Below are positions 25,389 to 33,917 of a stretch of DNA of 64,000 bases, in pieces; within the stretch, counting starts at the first letter, position 1, and every line of letters starts with the position of its first letter. The position numbers and the translations under genes are program-made. The DNA comes from an uncultured Treponema sp. (GTDB lineage: Bacteria > Spirochaetota > Spirochaetia > Treponematales > Treponemataceae). The stretch covers positions 30,469-94,468 of the forward strand of contig CAJPOF010000001.1 of assembly GCA_905372235.1 (NCBI GenBank), in the 5' to 3' direction. Under the pieces are notes generated by a model that did no database searches, was not told the DNA's origin, and saw only the letters and a program-made list of their open reading frames with translations.

Positions 25389-26651
25389 CTACATCACCCT
25401 GCACACTGCGCATTTAAGGTATTCGGATCTGGAATAACCTGAAAGAATAGGGTGGTCAGGTCCTGCGCCTCGCTTTTCAAGTATCTGCACACGACGATGG
25501 CTGTCGCTTGCGGCGTGCATTATCATGTCGTAGAAACTGTGGCTGTCGAAAAAATACGAGCATGAGCAGGTAACAAGGATTCCTCCGCTGTTTAAAAGCC
25601 GCATCGCTCTAAGGTTTATTTCTTTGTAGCCGCCGTACGCCTTCTGTATGGACTTTACGCTTTTTGCGAACGCAGGCGGATCCAGTATTATGACATCAAA
25701 ACGCTCGCCAGAAGCCTCGTATTCCTTCAGAAGCGAAAACACGTCCGCCTTTACGATATGCAGGGCATCATTTGCGCCGTTAAGCGATATGTTCTTTTCG
25801 GCGGTTTTCAACGCATCGTCCGAAAGGTCTACAAGAACCGCTTCCCGTGCGCCGTTCTTGAATGCGTTCAACGCAAACGCACCCGTGTGGCAGAAAGCGT
25901 CAAGCAGCTTTTTCCCTTTGCAATAAGAGGCTGCCACGGCTCTGTTTTTCTTTTGGTCAAGGAAATAGCCCGTCTTCTGTCCGACTGCGACATTCACCTC
26001 AAGAAGAACCCCGTTTTCTTCTATTGTAAAAACGTTGTCAAAGGATTTTCCAATCCAGCCTGAGCGGAGGGTAAGTCCTTCCTTGAGCCTTACTTCGTCG
26101 TCGTCCCTTTCATATATACCGTCCGGAGACGCATACTTTCCGAGTGCCTTTAGAATCTCGTTCCTGAATATTTCCGCCGAAAGCGAAAGAAACTGCACAA
26201 CAAGGAACACCCTTTCTTTTACGTCCCTGTAACGTTCGCATATGAAGCCCGGAACAAAGTCCGCCTCGCCGAACACAAGCCGGTAGGAGTCCTCGTCAGA
26301 ATAGTTCAGCCTTCTTATGTTCACTGCGTCGAATATCTTTTTTTCCCAGAACGAATATATGTCCTCAAAAACTTTGTCCGCATGAATGTCTGAAATAAGG
26401 CGGATAGTAATCTTTGATTTTCTGTTTATTATACCGGTTCCAAGGAATCCGCCCGCCTTTGTGAACACCTCGACCGCGCTTCCGTCGCCAACGGAATCTT
26501 CGCTTGTCTCTTCAAGAGACGACACGCACCATTCGTCTCTTTCGGTTTTTCTGTGTTTTATGTGCGAAATCTCATTGTCGTAGACCCATGGAAAACCGTG
26601 ACGGATTTCTTCGTCTTCTTTTATTTTAAGGAACACTCGTGGATAAATCAT
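25389..26651 (-). CDS. rlmI: RlmI-type 23S rRNA (cytosine-C5)-methyltransferase
   Basis: SAM-dependent RNA methyltransferase. N-terminal PUA domain beginning 'MIYPRVFLKIKEDEEIRHG' and 'FPWVYDNEI', then an EEHEE-like region, and a Rossmann domain with 'KLLDAFCHTGAFALNAF' (motif I), 'VLVDLSDDALKTAEKNISLNG', 'FDVIILDPPAFAKS' (motif IV) and 'GGILVTCSCSYF' (motif VI Cys). These define the RlmI/RlmK group; RlmI makes m5C1962 in E. coli. ATG 26651 is the start that fits the family; an upstream in-frame TTG (26687) is the -35 element of the predicted promoter. No ribosome site precedes the ATG. Confidence 0.88.
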   Translation of the reverse strand: MIYPRVFLKIKEDEEIRHGFPWVYDNEISHIKHRKTERDEWCVSSLEETSEDSVGDGSAVEVFTKAGGFLGTGIINRKSKITIRLISDIHADKVFEDIYSFWEKKIFDAVNIRRLNYSDEDSYRLVFGEADFVPGFICERYRDVKERVFLVVQFLSLSAEIFRNEILKALGKYASPDGIYERDDDEVRLKEGLTLRSGWIGKSFDNVFTIEENGVLLEVNVAVGQKTGYFLDQKKNRAVAASYCKGKKLLDAFCHTGAFALNAFKNGAREAVLVDLSDDALKTAEKNISLNGANDALHIVKADVFSLLKEYEASGERFDVIILDPPAFAKSVKSIQKAYGGYKEINLRAMRLLNSGGILVTCSCSYFFDSHSFYDMIMHAASDSHRRVQILEKRGAGPDHPILSGYSRSEYLKCAVCRVM

Positions 26652-26658
26652 GGGCTCG

Positions 26659-26687
26659 ATTATAGAATTTTTTGAAAGACTGCACAA
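26659..26687 (-). promoter_or_regulatory. Predicted promoter giving a leaderless rlmI transcript
   Basis: Minus strand TTGTGC (26682-26687), 17 nt, TATAAT (26659-26664), then only 7 nt to the ATG. The expected transcription start coincides with the A of the start codon. Confidence 0.7.
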
Positions 26688-26922
26688 CGGAAAACACCTG
26701 TGTTTTTAATTGGCAAAAATACCGCCGATAAAAAACGCTTTCAAGTTTCCGGGGCGAACATCGCCGATTTTGCCTTTCTGAAACTCGCTTATCGGACGCA
26801 TTTTTTAATTGCATTGTAAAAAGTCGGAAAATCGCAAATCCGCATTTCCGCATTTTGACAAAAGATTTCTGTTTTTGAATTTTCAGGAATGCATAAAAAC
26901 ACTAGAATTTTGTCCGTTTGGT

Positions 26923-26951
26923 TTGACAAGTTTTTGATAGAGTCCTAAAAT
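26923..26951 (+). promoter_or_regulatory. Predicted promoter of the sugar ABC transporter operon
   Basis: TTGACA (26923-26928), 17 nt, TAAAAT (26946-26951). ATG follows about 50 nt after the predicted start. Confidence 0.8.
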
Positions 26952-26960
26952 TATACAAAT

Positions 26961-26974
26961 GTACATTATTGTAC
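26961..26974 (+). promoter_or_regulatory. Operator-like dyad at the ABC operon transcription start
   Basis: GTACA-TTAT-TGTAC is a perfect 5-bp inverted repeat about 3-16 nt after the predicted transcription start, a usual place for a sugar-responsive repressor site. Confidence 0.45.
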
Positions 26975-27007
26975 GTAAAAAAGTCATACACAAAAATGGA
27001 GGACTAA

Positions 27008-28273
27008 ATGAAAAGATTGATGACTTTAGTGGTTGCTGCCGTTCTTGTTGCGGCTGCTTTTACAGGCTGCCAAAAGAAAGGACAGGATTCTTCTGGCAAG
27101 ATAAAACTTGAGATGTACTACTACAAGCAGGAAAATCAGGAAGGTCTTAAAAACATCATCAAGGCTTTTGAGAAGGCAAATCCGAATATTTCCGTTTCGC
27201 CTTTGATTATTCCAAACGATGCGGACTCTGCTATGTCTGCACGTGCGGCTCAGGGCGACTTGCCTGACATTCTGCAGATGCAGTCGTATTCTCGTGTAAA
27301 AGAATACGCTTCAAAAGGCTATCTTGTTGACCTTACAGGCAAAAACTGCATGATGAATGTTCTTGAAAGCGCTCTTCCTGCGGTCATGTACGACGGAAAA
27401 GTCTATGCAATGCCGATGGACTATGCAGGAATCGGAATCATATACAATAAGGACATTTTTGAAAAGTGCGGACTTGAAGCTCCTTCTACATACAGAGAAC
27501 TTGAGAAGGTGTGCCGAGTTCTTAAAGATAACGGATATGTTCCTTTTGCGGCTCTTCTAAAAGAGAACTGGTCGGTCGGTCACTTCATCACGCTGGTTCA
27601 TACTGCTCTTCTTCAGGAACAAGGTATTCCGGTAGATACTTTTGTCGGACTTATGAAGGACGGAAAGGCTTCCTACGGTGATGTCGATACGGCGAAACTT
27701 TTCAGCATTCTTGATTTTTACAAGGCGAACATGAATCCCAACGCAGCGGAAATGGACGGCGGCGCTCAGCAGCAGTCGTTTGCCAAGGGCGAAGCTGCCA
27801 TGATGGTTCAGGGACTTTGGGCATATGTAGATGCCATGAAACTTAATCCGAACCTCAACGCAGGATTCATTCCGTTCCCTGTATACAATGATGTGAATAT
27901 GAACAAGATGTACGCTGACGTAGACTCAACTTTCGGAATATCTTCACAGTCGTCCCCTGAGGAACAGGAAGCTGCTATCAAATTCTTGGATTTCCTTGCT
28001 TCCGATGAAGGCTCAAAACTTTGGGTTTCCGAATACAAGCTTACAAACTCATTCAAGGGCGGAGATTTCTCTTCACTCGGAGTTCCTTATGCCGAACTCA
28101 TGAGTTCTGTTGCTATGCGAGGAGCAAACCCGTGGGCGTTCAGCCAGTATCCTTCGGCTGTGTTCGAGGATGGATGCAAGAGAGGCGCCCAGCAGTATAT
28201 GATGCAGAAAAAAACTGCCGCTGACTTAATCAAAGGAATTGATGAGCAGTGGGCTGAATCTGCAACAAAGTAA
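27008..28273 (+). CDS. Sugar ABC transporter substrate-binding lipoprotein
   Basis: Family 1 extracellular solute-binding protein (CUT1 system). Signal peptide 'MKRLMTLVVAAVLVAAAFTGC' is a lipoprotein signal (Cys21). The rest is typical: 'LEMYYYKQENQEGLKNIIKAFEKANPNI', 'DLPDILQMQ', 'YDGKVYAMPMDYAGIGIIYNKDIFEKCGL' (split YAMP and YNKD motifs), 'FAKGEAAMMVQGLWA' and a late 'FLDFLASDEGSKLW'. GGAGG precedes the ATG. The two permease genes follow. The sugar cannot be told from sequence; families with this form carry oligosaccharides. Confidence 0.92.
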   Translation: MKRLMTLVVAAVLVAAAFTGCQKKGQDSSGKIKLEMYYYKQENQEGLKNIIKAFEKANPNISVSPLIIPNDADSAMSARAAQGDLPDILQMQSYSRVKEYASKGYLVDLTGKNCMMNVLESALPAVMYDGKVYAMPMDYAGIGIIYNKDIFEKCGLEAPSTYRELEKVCRVLKDNGYVPFAALLKENWSVGHFITLVHTALLQEQGIPVDTFVGLMKDGKASYGDVDTAKLFSILDFYKANMNPNAAEMDGGAQQQSFAKGEAAMMVQGLWAYVDAMKLNPNLNAGFIPFPVYNDVNMNKMYADVDSTFGISSQSSPEEQEAAIKFLDFLASDEGSKLWVSEYKLTNSFKGGDFSSLGVPYAELMSSVAMRGANPWAFSQYPSAVFEDGCKRGAQQYMMQKKTAADLIKGIDEQWAESATK

Positions 28274-28283
28274 TCGCCTGTTG

Positions 28284-28320
28284 AAAAAGTCCGGGAAGGT
28301 AAAGCCTTCTTGGACTTTTT
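28284..28320 (+). terminator. Attenuating hairpin between binding-protein and permease genes
   Basis: AAAAAGTCCGGGAAGG (28284-28299) pairs with CCTTCTTGGACTTTTT (28305-28320), a 16-bp stem with two G-U pairs and its own U run. Such stems keep binding protein expression above that of the permeases. Confidence 0.8.
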
Positions 28321-28397
28321 GAAATTTTCTTTTACGAATGGTCGCATATGTTTTTGAATATACGGTCGAATTAAATAAAGCATAAAGGATTAAAATA

Positions 28398-29930
28398 ATG
28401 GTCGAATCAAAAATAAAGAAATGGTCATATTTTGTGGCGTTCGTAATTCCTTGCTTGATTTTATATATCATTTTTTTCATTGTTCCTTTTTTCCGAGGGG
28501 TTGAAATTTCTTTCACGAATTGGGACGGACTTACCCCAAAAACTCCGATAATCATGGGAAAAAGCGACTTTGAGCAGAATATACTGAACAAACTTAAATC
28601 GCAGAAAGATAAAGATTATGTCCTGAAAATCTATTCATACAGCACGGACGACAATTCGTATCACAGGATTGCGATAAAGGGTTCTGCCAAACGTAAACTT
28701 GAACACATAATCGGAAAATCCGGTTACAAGCCGGAACACAATAAGTTTGTTGGTTTTTACAACTACAAAAAAATATTTACAGGGAAAATAGACAAGGATT
28801 TTTATCCATACATAGAAAGAATAGAAAAATTCACGATGACCTCAAGCCTTCCTGCCTTCATTTCAGAAAGGGAGTTCAATAAAGAGGTCAAGGGCGAACT
28901 GAAAAAAAACGCCGATTGCGAAGAAATCATTCTTGATGCATATCGGTATGATGAGCAGAAAGCTCGCTATTCACTTGAAGAAAAATACGATGAATATCTT
29001 ATAACGGACAGGCTTTGGTCATTGCCTGAAGTGAGTTCGGAAAAATCGGTTTCCGAAGGTGTGATGGACTCATACATAAGAAACCTGAAATCCACTTCAT
29101 TGGATGGCGACAAAGAGGAACTTGATGCTTTGTGCGATGAGTTTGTCTCGAAAAATCATTTTTCAGAGGAATCCAAAGCGGTTCTTTATGATGTGAATCA
29201 AGAGCTTTTCAAGGTCGCTGAATTGAAGAAGGCGATGTCGAAAGTTTGGGTCGTAACGGAGCATAGGATGGGCGTAATAGGATTCACGCTTTTCTTTGCG
29301 ATTTTTTCGGTCATCGGGATAAATTTCGTTGCCTTTTCCTTGGCGCTTGCGTTGGATACCGGAATAAAGGGACAAAAAGTTTTGAGGACAATCTATTTTC
29401 TTCCGAATGTCCTTTCAATGATAATCGTAGCTTTGATATGGTCAATGCTTTTCGTTCAGCTTCTGCCGGCGATTATCGGAATCGAGACTTGGGTTTCCGA
29501 TTCGCACAAGACACCGTGGCTTTTGGTTCTTGTCGCGGTTTGGCAGGGAGCAGGCTACTACATGATAGTCTATCTTGCCGGGCTTCAGAATATTCCTACG
29601 GAAGTCATAGAGGCCGCCATGATGGACGGCGCGACAGGCTGGCAGCGTTTCAGGATGATAACTTTTCCGCTCATGATTCCGTCGCTTACGATTTCGCTTT
29701 TCCTTACTATAGCGAATGCGTTCAAGAGTTTTGACTTGATATACGCTCTTTTAGGACCTACCGGTTATTCAACGGGAACGGTTCCTATCGTAATGGATAT
29801 TTACTTTGATGCGTTTGCCAACAAGCAGGCTGGGCTTGCCAACGCAAAGGCAATGATTCTCTTCTTGGTGATAGTGATTGTGACGGGAATTCAGCTCATC
29901 ACGATGAAAAAAAAGGAGATAGAGGCATAA
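28398..29930 (+). CDS. Sugar ABC transporter permease (MalF/UgpA type) with a large extracytoplasmic insertion
   Basis: The first membrane segment (YFVAFVIPCLILYIIFFIVPF, residues 10-33) and the 'SFTNWDGL' motif are normal. The usual 'KFVGFYNYKKIF' follows only at about residue 115, and membrane segment 2 starts near 290. A region of about 250 mostly charged residues therefore stands where family members have about 45. The remaining domain is standard: 'TIYFLPNVLSMIIVALIW', 'EVIEAAMMDGATGWQRFRMITFPLM' containing the EAA loop. The extra domain is predicted to lie outside the membrane, comparable in place and role to the P2 loop of E. coli MalF, though at a different loop. Start ATG is preceded by AAGGA. 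Confidence 0.88.
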   Translation: MVESKIKKWSYFVAFVIPCLILYIIFFIVPFFRGVEISFTNWDGLTPKTPIIMGKSDFEQNILNKLKSQKDKDYVLKIYSYSTDDNSYHRIAIKGSAKRKLEHIIGKSGYKPEHNKFVGFYNYKKIFTGKIDKDFYPYIERIEKFTMTSSLPAFISEREFNKEVKGELKKNADCEEIILDAYRYDEQKARYSLEEKYDEYLITDRLWSLPEVSSEKSVSEGVMDSYIRNLKSTSLDGDKEELDALCDEFVSKNHFSEESKAVLYDVNQELFKVAELKKAMSKVWVVTEHRMGVIGFTLFFAIFSVIGINFVAFSLALALDTGIKGQKVLRTIYFLPNVLSMIIVALIWSMLFVQLLPAIIGIETWVSDSHKTPWLLVLVAVWQGAGYYMIVYLAGLQNIPTEVIEAAMMDGATGWQRFRMITFPLMIPSLTISLFLTIANAFKSFDLIYALLGPTGYSTGTVPIVMDIYFDAFANKQAGLANAKAMILFLVIVIVTGIQLITMKKKEIEA

Positions 29931-30829
29931 TGAAATATATCGGAAAACATGTTGTCGTGGATGATTCTTCTGGTCATTCATTCTTTAAACATCACAGATT
30001 CAATTCTCATAATGTGATTCTTCTTGTGCTGTTAATGGTCTGTGCCGTGTTCTTTTTCTATCCTCTTGTTTTTGTTGTGGTGAATTCGTTCAGACCGAAC
30101 GCAGGGATTATCGTAAATCCTTTGGGGCTTCCAAACAGAACAGAATTTGTAAGGTACAGTTTCAGCCTGATGAAAAACTATGTTCAGGCTTGGAACACGA
30201 TGCGATTTCCGAGGGTGTTTTTCAACACTTTGATGGTGACTGTTTTCGGAACGGCAGGAATCATCATAACGTCTGCGATGTGCGCATATGGTCTTGTGCG
30301 AAATAATTCAAAAATCTCTTGGATTCTCTATGGATTCTTCGCTTTTTCTTTGGTAATTCCGTTTCAGATAATCATGGTGCCTATCGGGGTTCTTGCAAGC
30401 GAAATGCATCTTACGAGTGTATGGGGACTGATTCCGATGTACTGGGGATTGGGCTGTCCTACTGCGATTTTCATGTTCCACGGATTCATAAAAAGTGTTC
30501 CAAAGGAACTTGAAGAATCGGCAGCAATGGACGGTGCGGAAAAATTCTACATTTTTTTTGTAATCGTGCTTCCTCTTATAAAGACGATTATAGCCACTGT
30601 GGCGGTTATAGATGCACTTTGGCTTTGGAATGACTATCTGCTTCCGTTGATTGTTGCAAAACAGGGAACAATACAGCTTGCTCAGATGGCGTTCAACGGA
30701 CAGTTCATGAAAGAGTACGGCCCGATGTGCGCATCTCTTACGATTTCTTCGATACCGATTATACTCTTCTACCTTTTCCTGCAGAAATACATAATAAAGG
30801 GAATTGCGGCAGGAGCGGTGAAAGGCTAG
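29930..30829 (+). CDS. Sugar ABC transporter permease (MalG/UgpE type)
   Basis: Second permease, 299 residues, six membrane segments, starts within TAATG of the first permease stop. It has 'VVVNSFRPNAGI', 'YGLVRNNSKISWILYGFF', 'FMFHGFIKSVPKELEESAAMDGAEKFYIFF' (EAA loop, split here) and ends in 'YIIKGIAAGAVKG', the typical MalG-like C terminus. No ATPase gene lies in the operon; an unlinked multi-task MsmK/UgpC-type ATPase is the usual solution in treponemes (inference). Confidence 0.93.
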   Translation: MKYIGKHVVVDDSSGHSFFKHHRFNSHNVILLVLLMVCAVFFFYPLVFVVVNSFRPNAGIIVNPLGLPNRTEFVRYSFSLMKNYVQAWNTMRFPRVFFNTLMVTVFGTAGIIITSAMCAYGLVRNNSKISWILYGFFAFSLVIPFQIIMVPIGVLASEMHLTSVWGLIPMYWGLGCPTAIFMFHGFIKSVPKELEESAAMDGAEKFYIFFVIVLPLIKTIIATVAVIDALWLWNDYLLPLIVAKQGTIQLAQMAFNGQFMKEYGPMCASLTISSIPIILFYLFLQKYIIKGIAAGAVKG

Positions 30830-30895
30830 GCGGATTTGATTTTGAAAATGGCTTTGCTCTGAGCCGTGTTTTTTGAGGCTTTGTCGAGGCTGTTT

Positions 30896-30928
30896 TCAAA
30901 AGGAAAAGTTTTCCGCTTTTCTTTTTGA
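30896..30928. terminator. Bidirectional terminator between ABC operon and sufU
   Basis: TCAAAAGGAAAAG (30896-30908) pairs with CTTTTCTTTTTGA (30916-30928) with one G-U pair. AT-rich arms give U tracts on both strands. Confidence 0.6.
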
Positions 30929-30936
30929 AGTTAAGT

Positions 30937-31401
30937 CTAGTTGTCGCAGTGAAAAATCGTGTTTGTTCCGGTAAGGGATGCTTTTTCAAACATTTCCCGC
31001 ATTGTCCGCCAGCCAAGAACGGCGCATTTTACCCTTGAAGGCATTTTTGAGATGTCGGAAAGGCTAGCCGCTTCGTCAAGTTTTTCTATTTCTTCTTCGG
31101 AACTTTCGCCTCTTATCATTTTCATGAAAATATCGCCCAGTTCCGTAGCTTCTTTTACAGACTTTCCGATAACAAGGTCAAGCATCATGTCGCAGGACGC
31201 CTGGCTTACGGCGCAGCCTGCTCCCGTAAAAGAGCCGTCCACAATTTTTTCGTCCTCGATTTTCAGGTTCAATGTTATGCTGTCGCCGCAGCTTGGATTT
31301 ACTCCGTTCAGAGAGAAAGTGGAGTCCGTTAGTTCTGCTTTGTGCGACGGATTTATGTTGTGTTCGTTCAGTATTTCCCGGTAAAGTTCTTTTGTGTCCA
31401 T
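30937..31401 (-). CDS. sufU: SufU iron-sulfur cluster assembly protein
   Basis: IscU-like protein that works with SufS, accepting sulfur or zinc-dependent transfer from its Cys. The 154-residue product has the three Cys of the SufU type: 'NPSCGDSITL', 'GAGCAVSQASCDMM' and 'SRVKCAVLGWRTM', plus the SufU-specific insert (about 20 residues) before the third. GGAG precedes ATG. It is the last suf gene but is separated from sufS by a hairpin. Confidence 0.92.
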   Translation of the reverse strand: MDTKELYREILNEHNINPSHKAELTDSTFSLNGVNPSCGDSITLNLKIEDEKIVDGSFTGAGCAVSQASCDMMLDLVIGKSVKEATELGDIFMKMIRGESSEEEIEKLDEAASLSDISKMPSRVKCAVLGWRTMREMFEKASLTGTNTIFHCDN

Positions 31402-31472
31402 ATTTTCTCCAAAAAGGATTTTGTTTTGCGCCTCTTACATTACAAGAATGAAAGCGCCTTTTTTTTATTTTC

Positions 31473-31518
31473 AAAAAAGCGGACAACGGAGCAAAGCCTG
31501 AACTTTGGAGGTTGTCCG
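31473..31518 (-). terminator. Hairpin between sufS and sufU
   Basis: CGGACAAC (31480-31487) pairs with GTTGTCCG (31511-31518), with an inner CAAAG/CTTTG helix; on the minus strand it is followed by CTTTTTTG. It looks like an intrinsic terminator or attenuator after sufS, lowering or separating sufU expression. Confidence 0.7.
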
Positions 31519-31590
31519 TTTTGTATGCAAAAATCGCATATGAAAATCGGAGGAGTTTGTAGAAAATCAAACTCGCTTTTGATTTTTTCC

Positions 31591-32811
31591 CTAGTCCTTG
31601 TAGCCGCTCATTTTTCGGATTTCCTTTAGGGCTTTAGAAAATCGTTCCACGTCGTTTTCGTCGTTGTATATGTAGACGCTGACCCTTGCCGTAGCCGGAA
31701 GTTCAAGATATGCACCGAGCGGCTGGGCACAGTGATGACCTGCCCGTATGGCTATCTTTTCCGTGTCCAAAAGGGTTGCGATGTCGTGAGGGTGAACGCC
31801 GTCTACCGTGAACGTTACAATTCCTGAATGTTTTGAAAAATCTTCGCTTCCCAATATATTCACGTGCGGAATCCGTCCCATTTCCTGCATTAAAAGGGAA
31901 GTAAGGCGGCTGTCGTTCTCTGCTATGTTTTCCATTCCTATGGATTTTATATATTTTATCGCTTCCGAAAGACCTATCGCACCGGCGGCATTGACTGTTC
32001 CTGCCTCGAACTTGTGGGGAAGTTCCGCCCACGTGGCATTTCCCCGCGACACATATTCGATCATCTCTCCGCCTCTTAAAAACGGCTCTGTTTTTTCAAG
32101 AAGTTCTTTTTTGCCGTAAAGAACCCCGATTCCCATCGGTCCGCAGATTTTATGTCCGCTGAAGGCAAAAAAATCAGCGTCCAGATTTTTAACATCCACC
32201 TTCGAGTGCGGAACGGATTGCGCCCCGTCAACCACACAAATCGCTCCGTTTTTATGGGCAATATTCGCGATTTTTTTTACGGGATGAGTTACTCCAAGCA
32301 CGTTAGAAACTTCGGCGATTGCGACTATTTTTGTCTTTTCGTTGATTTTCGATAACTCTTCGTCGGAAAATTCTCCCGTCTTTTTGTCCGGCTCAAGGAA
32401 CACGAGTTTCGCTCCCTTTCTTTTTGCGAGCATCTGCCATGGAAGAATGTTCGAATGGTGTTCCGTGATAGGAAGCGCAATCTCATCCCCTTCGGATACG
32501 TTTTCCATTCCCCATGTGTAGGCGACCATGTTCAGGCTTTCGGTGGCGTTCCTTGTGAAAATCGTCTCGACGGATTTTGCGTTTATGAAGCCTGCGACCG
32601 TTTCCCTTGCTTCTTCGTATAAAGCTGTGGCTCTTGCGCTAAGTCCGTAAAGTCCGCGAAGTGGGTTTGCGTTGTCTTTTTCGTAGAATTCTTTTATTTT
32701 TTCAAGGACGCATTTAGGTTTCTGGGTAGTTGCGGCGGAGTCAAGGTAGACCAGACCTTCGTTTTCCTTTTCGGAAAAAATCGGGAAATCTTTTTTATAG
32801 TTTTTTTCCAT
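31591..32811 (-). CDS. sufS: SufS cysteine desulfurase
   Basis: PLP enzyme that takes sulfur from cysteine. Group II signatures: 'VYLDSAATTQKP', 'NATESLNMVAYTWG', 'EHHSNILPWQ', 'GAQSVPHSKVDVKNLDADFFAFSGHK' (Lys of the PLP Schiff base) and 'IRAGHHCAQPLGAYLE' with the active Cys in the short SufS-type loop. I choose ATG 32811 (MEKNYKKDFPIF): GGAG lies upstream and the longer frame only overlaps sufD. The sufD stop lies 4 nt upstream. Confidence 0.95.
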   Translation of the reverse strand: MEKNYKKDFPIFSEKENEGLVYLDSAATTQKPKCVLEKIKEFYEKDNANPLRGLYGLSARATALYEEARETVAGFINAKSVETIFTRNATESLNMVAYTWGMENVSEGDEIALPITEHHSNILPWQMLAKRKGAKLVFLEPDKKTGEFSDEELSKINEKTKIVAIAEVSNVLGVTHPVKKIANIAHKNGAICVVDGAQSVPHSKVDVKNLDADFFAFSGHKICGPMGIGVLYGKKELLEKTEPFLRGGEMIEYVSRGNATWAELPHKFEAGTVNAAGAIGLSEAIKYIKSIGMENIAENDSRLTSLLMQEMGRIPHVNILGSEDFSKHSGIVTFTVDGVHPHDIATLLDTEKIAIRAGHHCAQPLGAYLELPATARVSVYIYNDENDVERFSKALKEIRKMSGYKD

Positions 32812-32815
32812 GGCT

Positions 32816-33892
32816 TTATTTTTCTCCAAAAAGTTTGTCCATGAAGGCGTTCGTTTCTTCAAGGATTTTTTCGTCGGTGATTTTGTTTGCGACCCGCTGA
32901 ACCTTTGAGCGGGCAACAATGTTTTCTGCCTTTGATTTTGAGATTCCTCTGGATGCCATGTAAAAAATAATCTCGTCGGAAAGGCTTCCGATTGTGTCGC
33001 CGTGTTCGCCCCTGACATCGTCTTCCGTGCAAAGGATTACGGGCATGGAATTGTTCACCACGTCCGGGGAAAGAAGCAGCACTTCCTCTTGTTCTTCGCC
33101 GTCTGCGCCCGACGAGCCTTGTTTTAGGTCGATTGTTCCCCTGTAGGTCTTTTTTGCCTTGTCTTTTAGGCTTCCGTAGACGTACATTCTGCAGAAGGAT
33201 TTTTTTCCGATGTGGTTTACGATGTAGTTCATGTCGAGTTCTTGAAGATTTTGGCAGAAATAGCCCATCTCCGATTTGAACTCGGACTTTTCGCCTGAAA
33301 GGTCGGTTTCTACTCCGACGCACGTTTCTTTTCCGCCGATTACAACGTGGCTTACCTCGACTTTCGCTCCTTCTTCGACGAATGTTTCCGTCTCGTCAAT
33401 CTGCGTGAAGTTTTCGCCCAAAATCTGGACTTTTACAATATGAACTGTCGAATTCGCTCCTGCGAAAACGGTTGTCTTGACCGCTTCAAGCCCGGAAGCT
33501 TTTTCAGAGGATTTTGAAAGTATTATAAGCGCCGATTCCGTGTCTTTTTCAGCCTTGATTATCTGGGTGGCTGCCGCAGAAAGTCCATCGGAAAGGTCGT
33601 ATGTAAGCGAGATTGGATTTTTCGGGCTTTTTTTTATGCAAAGTCCTATCGGAATCGATTTTGAAAAAAGTTCTTTTGTGGACTTTTCGTTTCCGCTTTT
33701 CAAAAAAGGTAGGCTTCCGAGTAGGTTAGAGCCGTTTTCCGTGTATTCCGTGCATTCCGAAAGTCCTTGGATTTTTGGAAGAATGTTTTCAGGTTCTGTC
33801 TCGTAGGAAACTTTTTTGTCGTTCAGTTTAAGCCAGCTCCATGTGGGGGCGGGAAGTTTGTTCAGTATGATTTCTTTCATAGCGTTCACCAT
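32816..33892 (-). CDS. sufD: SufD, FeS cluster assembly scaffold component
   Basis: Partner of SufB in the SufBC2D complex. The C-terminal part has the SufB/D signature 'DDVRGEHGDTIGSLSDEIIFYMASRGISK' (split: CxxDDVxGEHGAT and LDEEILFYLxSRGI) with the conserved His, and 'AENIVARSKVQRVANKI'. The N-terminal domain is short and divergent; the product (358 residues) is shorter than SufB. No strong ribosome site is seen before ATG 33892; ATG 33880 is an alternative. It follows sufB by 25 nt. Confidence 0.9.
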   Translation of the reverse strand: MVNAMKEIILNKLPAPTWSWLKLNDKKVSYETEPENILPKIQGLSECTEYTENGSNLLGSLPFLKSGNEKSTKELFSKSIPIGLCIKKSPKNPISLTYDLSDGLSAAATQIIKAEKDTESALIILSKSSEKASGLEAVKTTVFAGANSTVHIVKVQILGENFTQIDETETFVEEGAKVEVSHVVIGGKETCVGVETDLSGEKSEFKSEMGYFCQNLQELDMNYIVNHIGKKSFCRMYVYGSLKDKAKKTYRGTIDLKQGSSGADGEEQEEVLLLSPDVVNNSMPVILCTEDDVRGEHGDTIGSLSDEIIFYMASRGISKSKAENIVARSKVQRVANKITDEKILEETNAFMDKLFGEK

Positions 33893-33917
33893 AAATCGAT
33901 TTTTTGAAGGAGATTTC

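Noticed and set aside
26652..26687. Longer methyltransferase start at TTG 26687
   Set aside because: The TTG is the first three bases of the predicted -35 element, and family members start at the MIYPRVFL position.
32812..33018. N-terminal extension of SufS
   Set aside because: Overlaps sufD coding sequence in another frame; ATG 32811 has a ribosome site and the family start.
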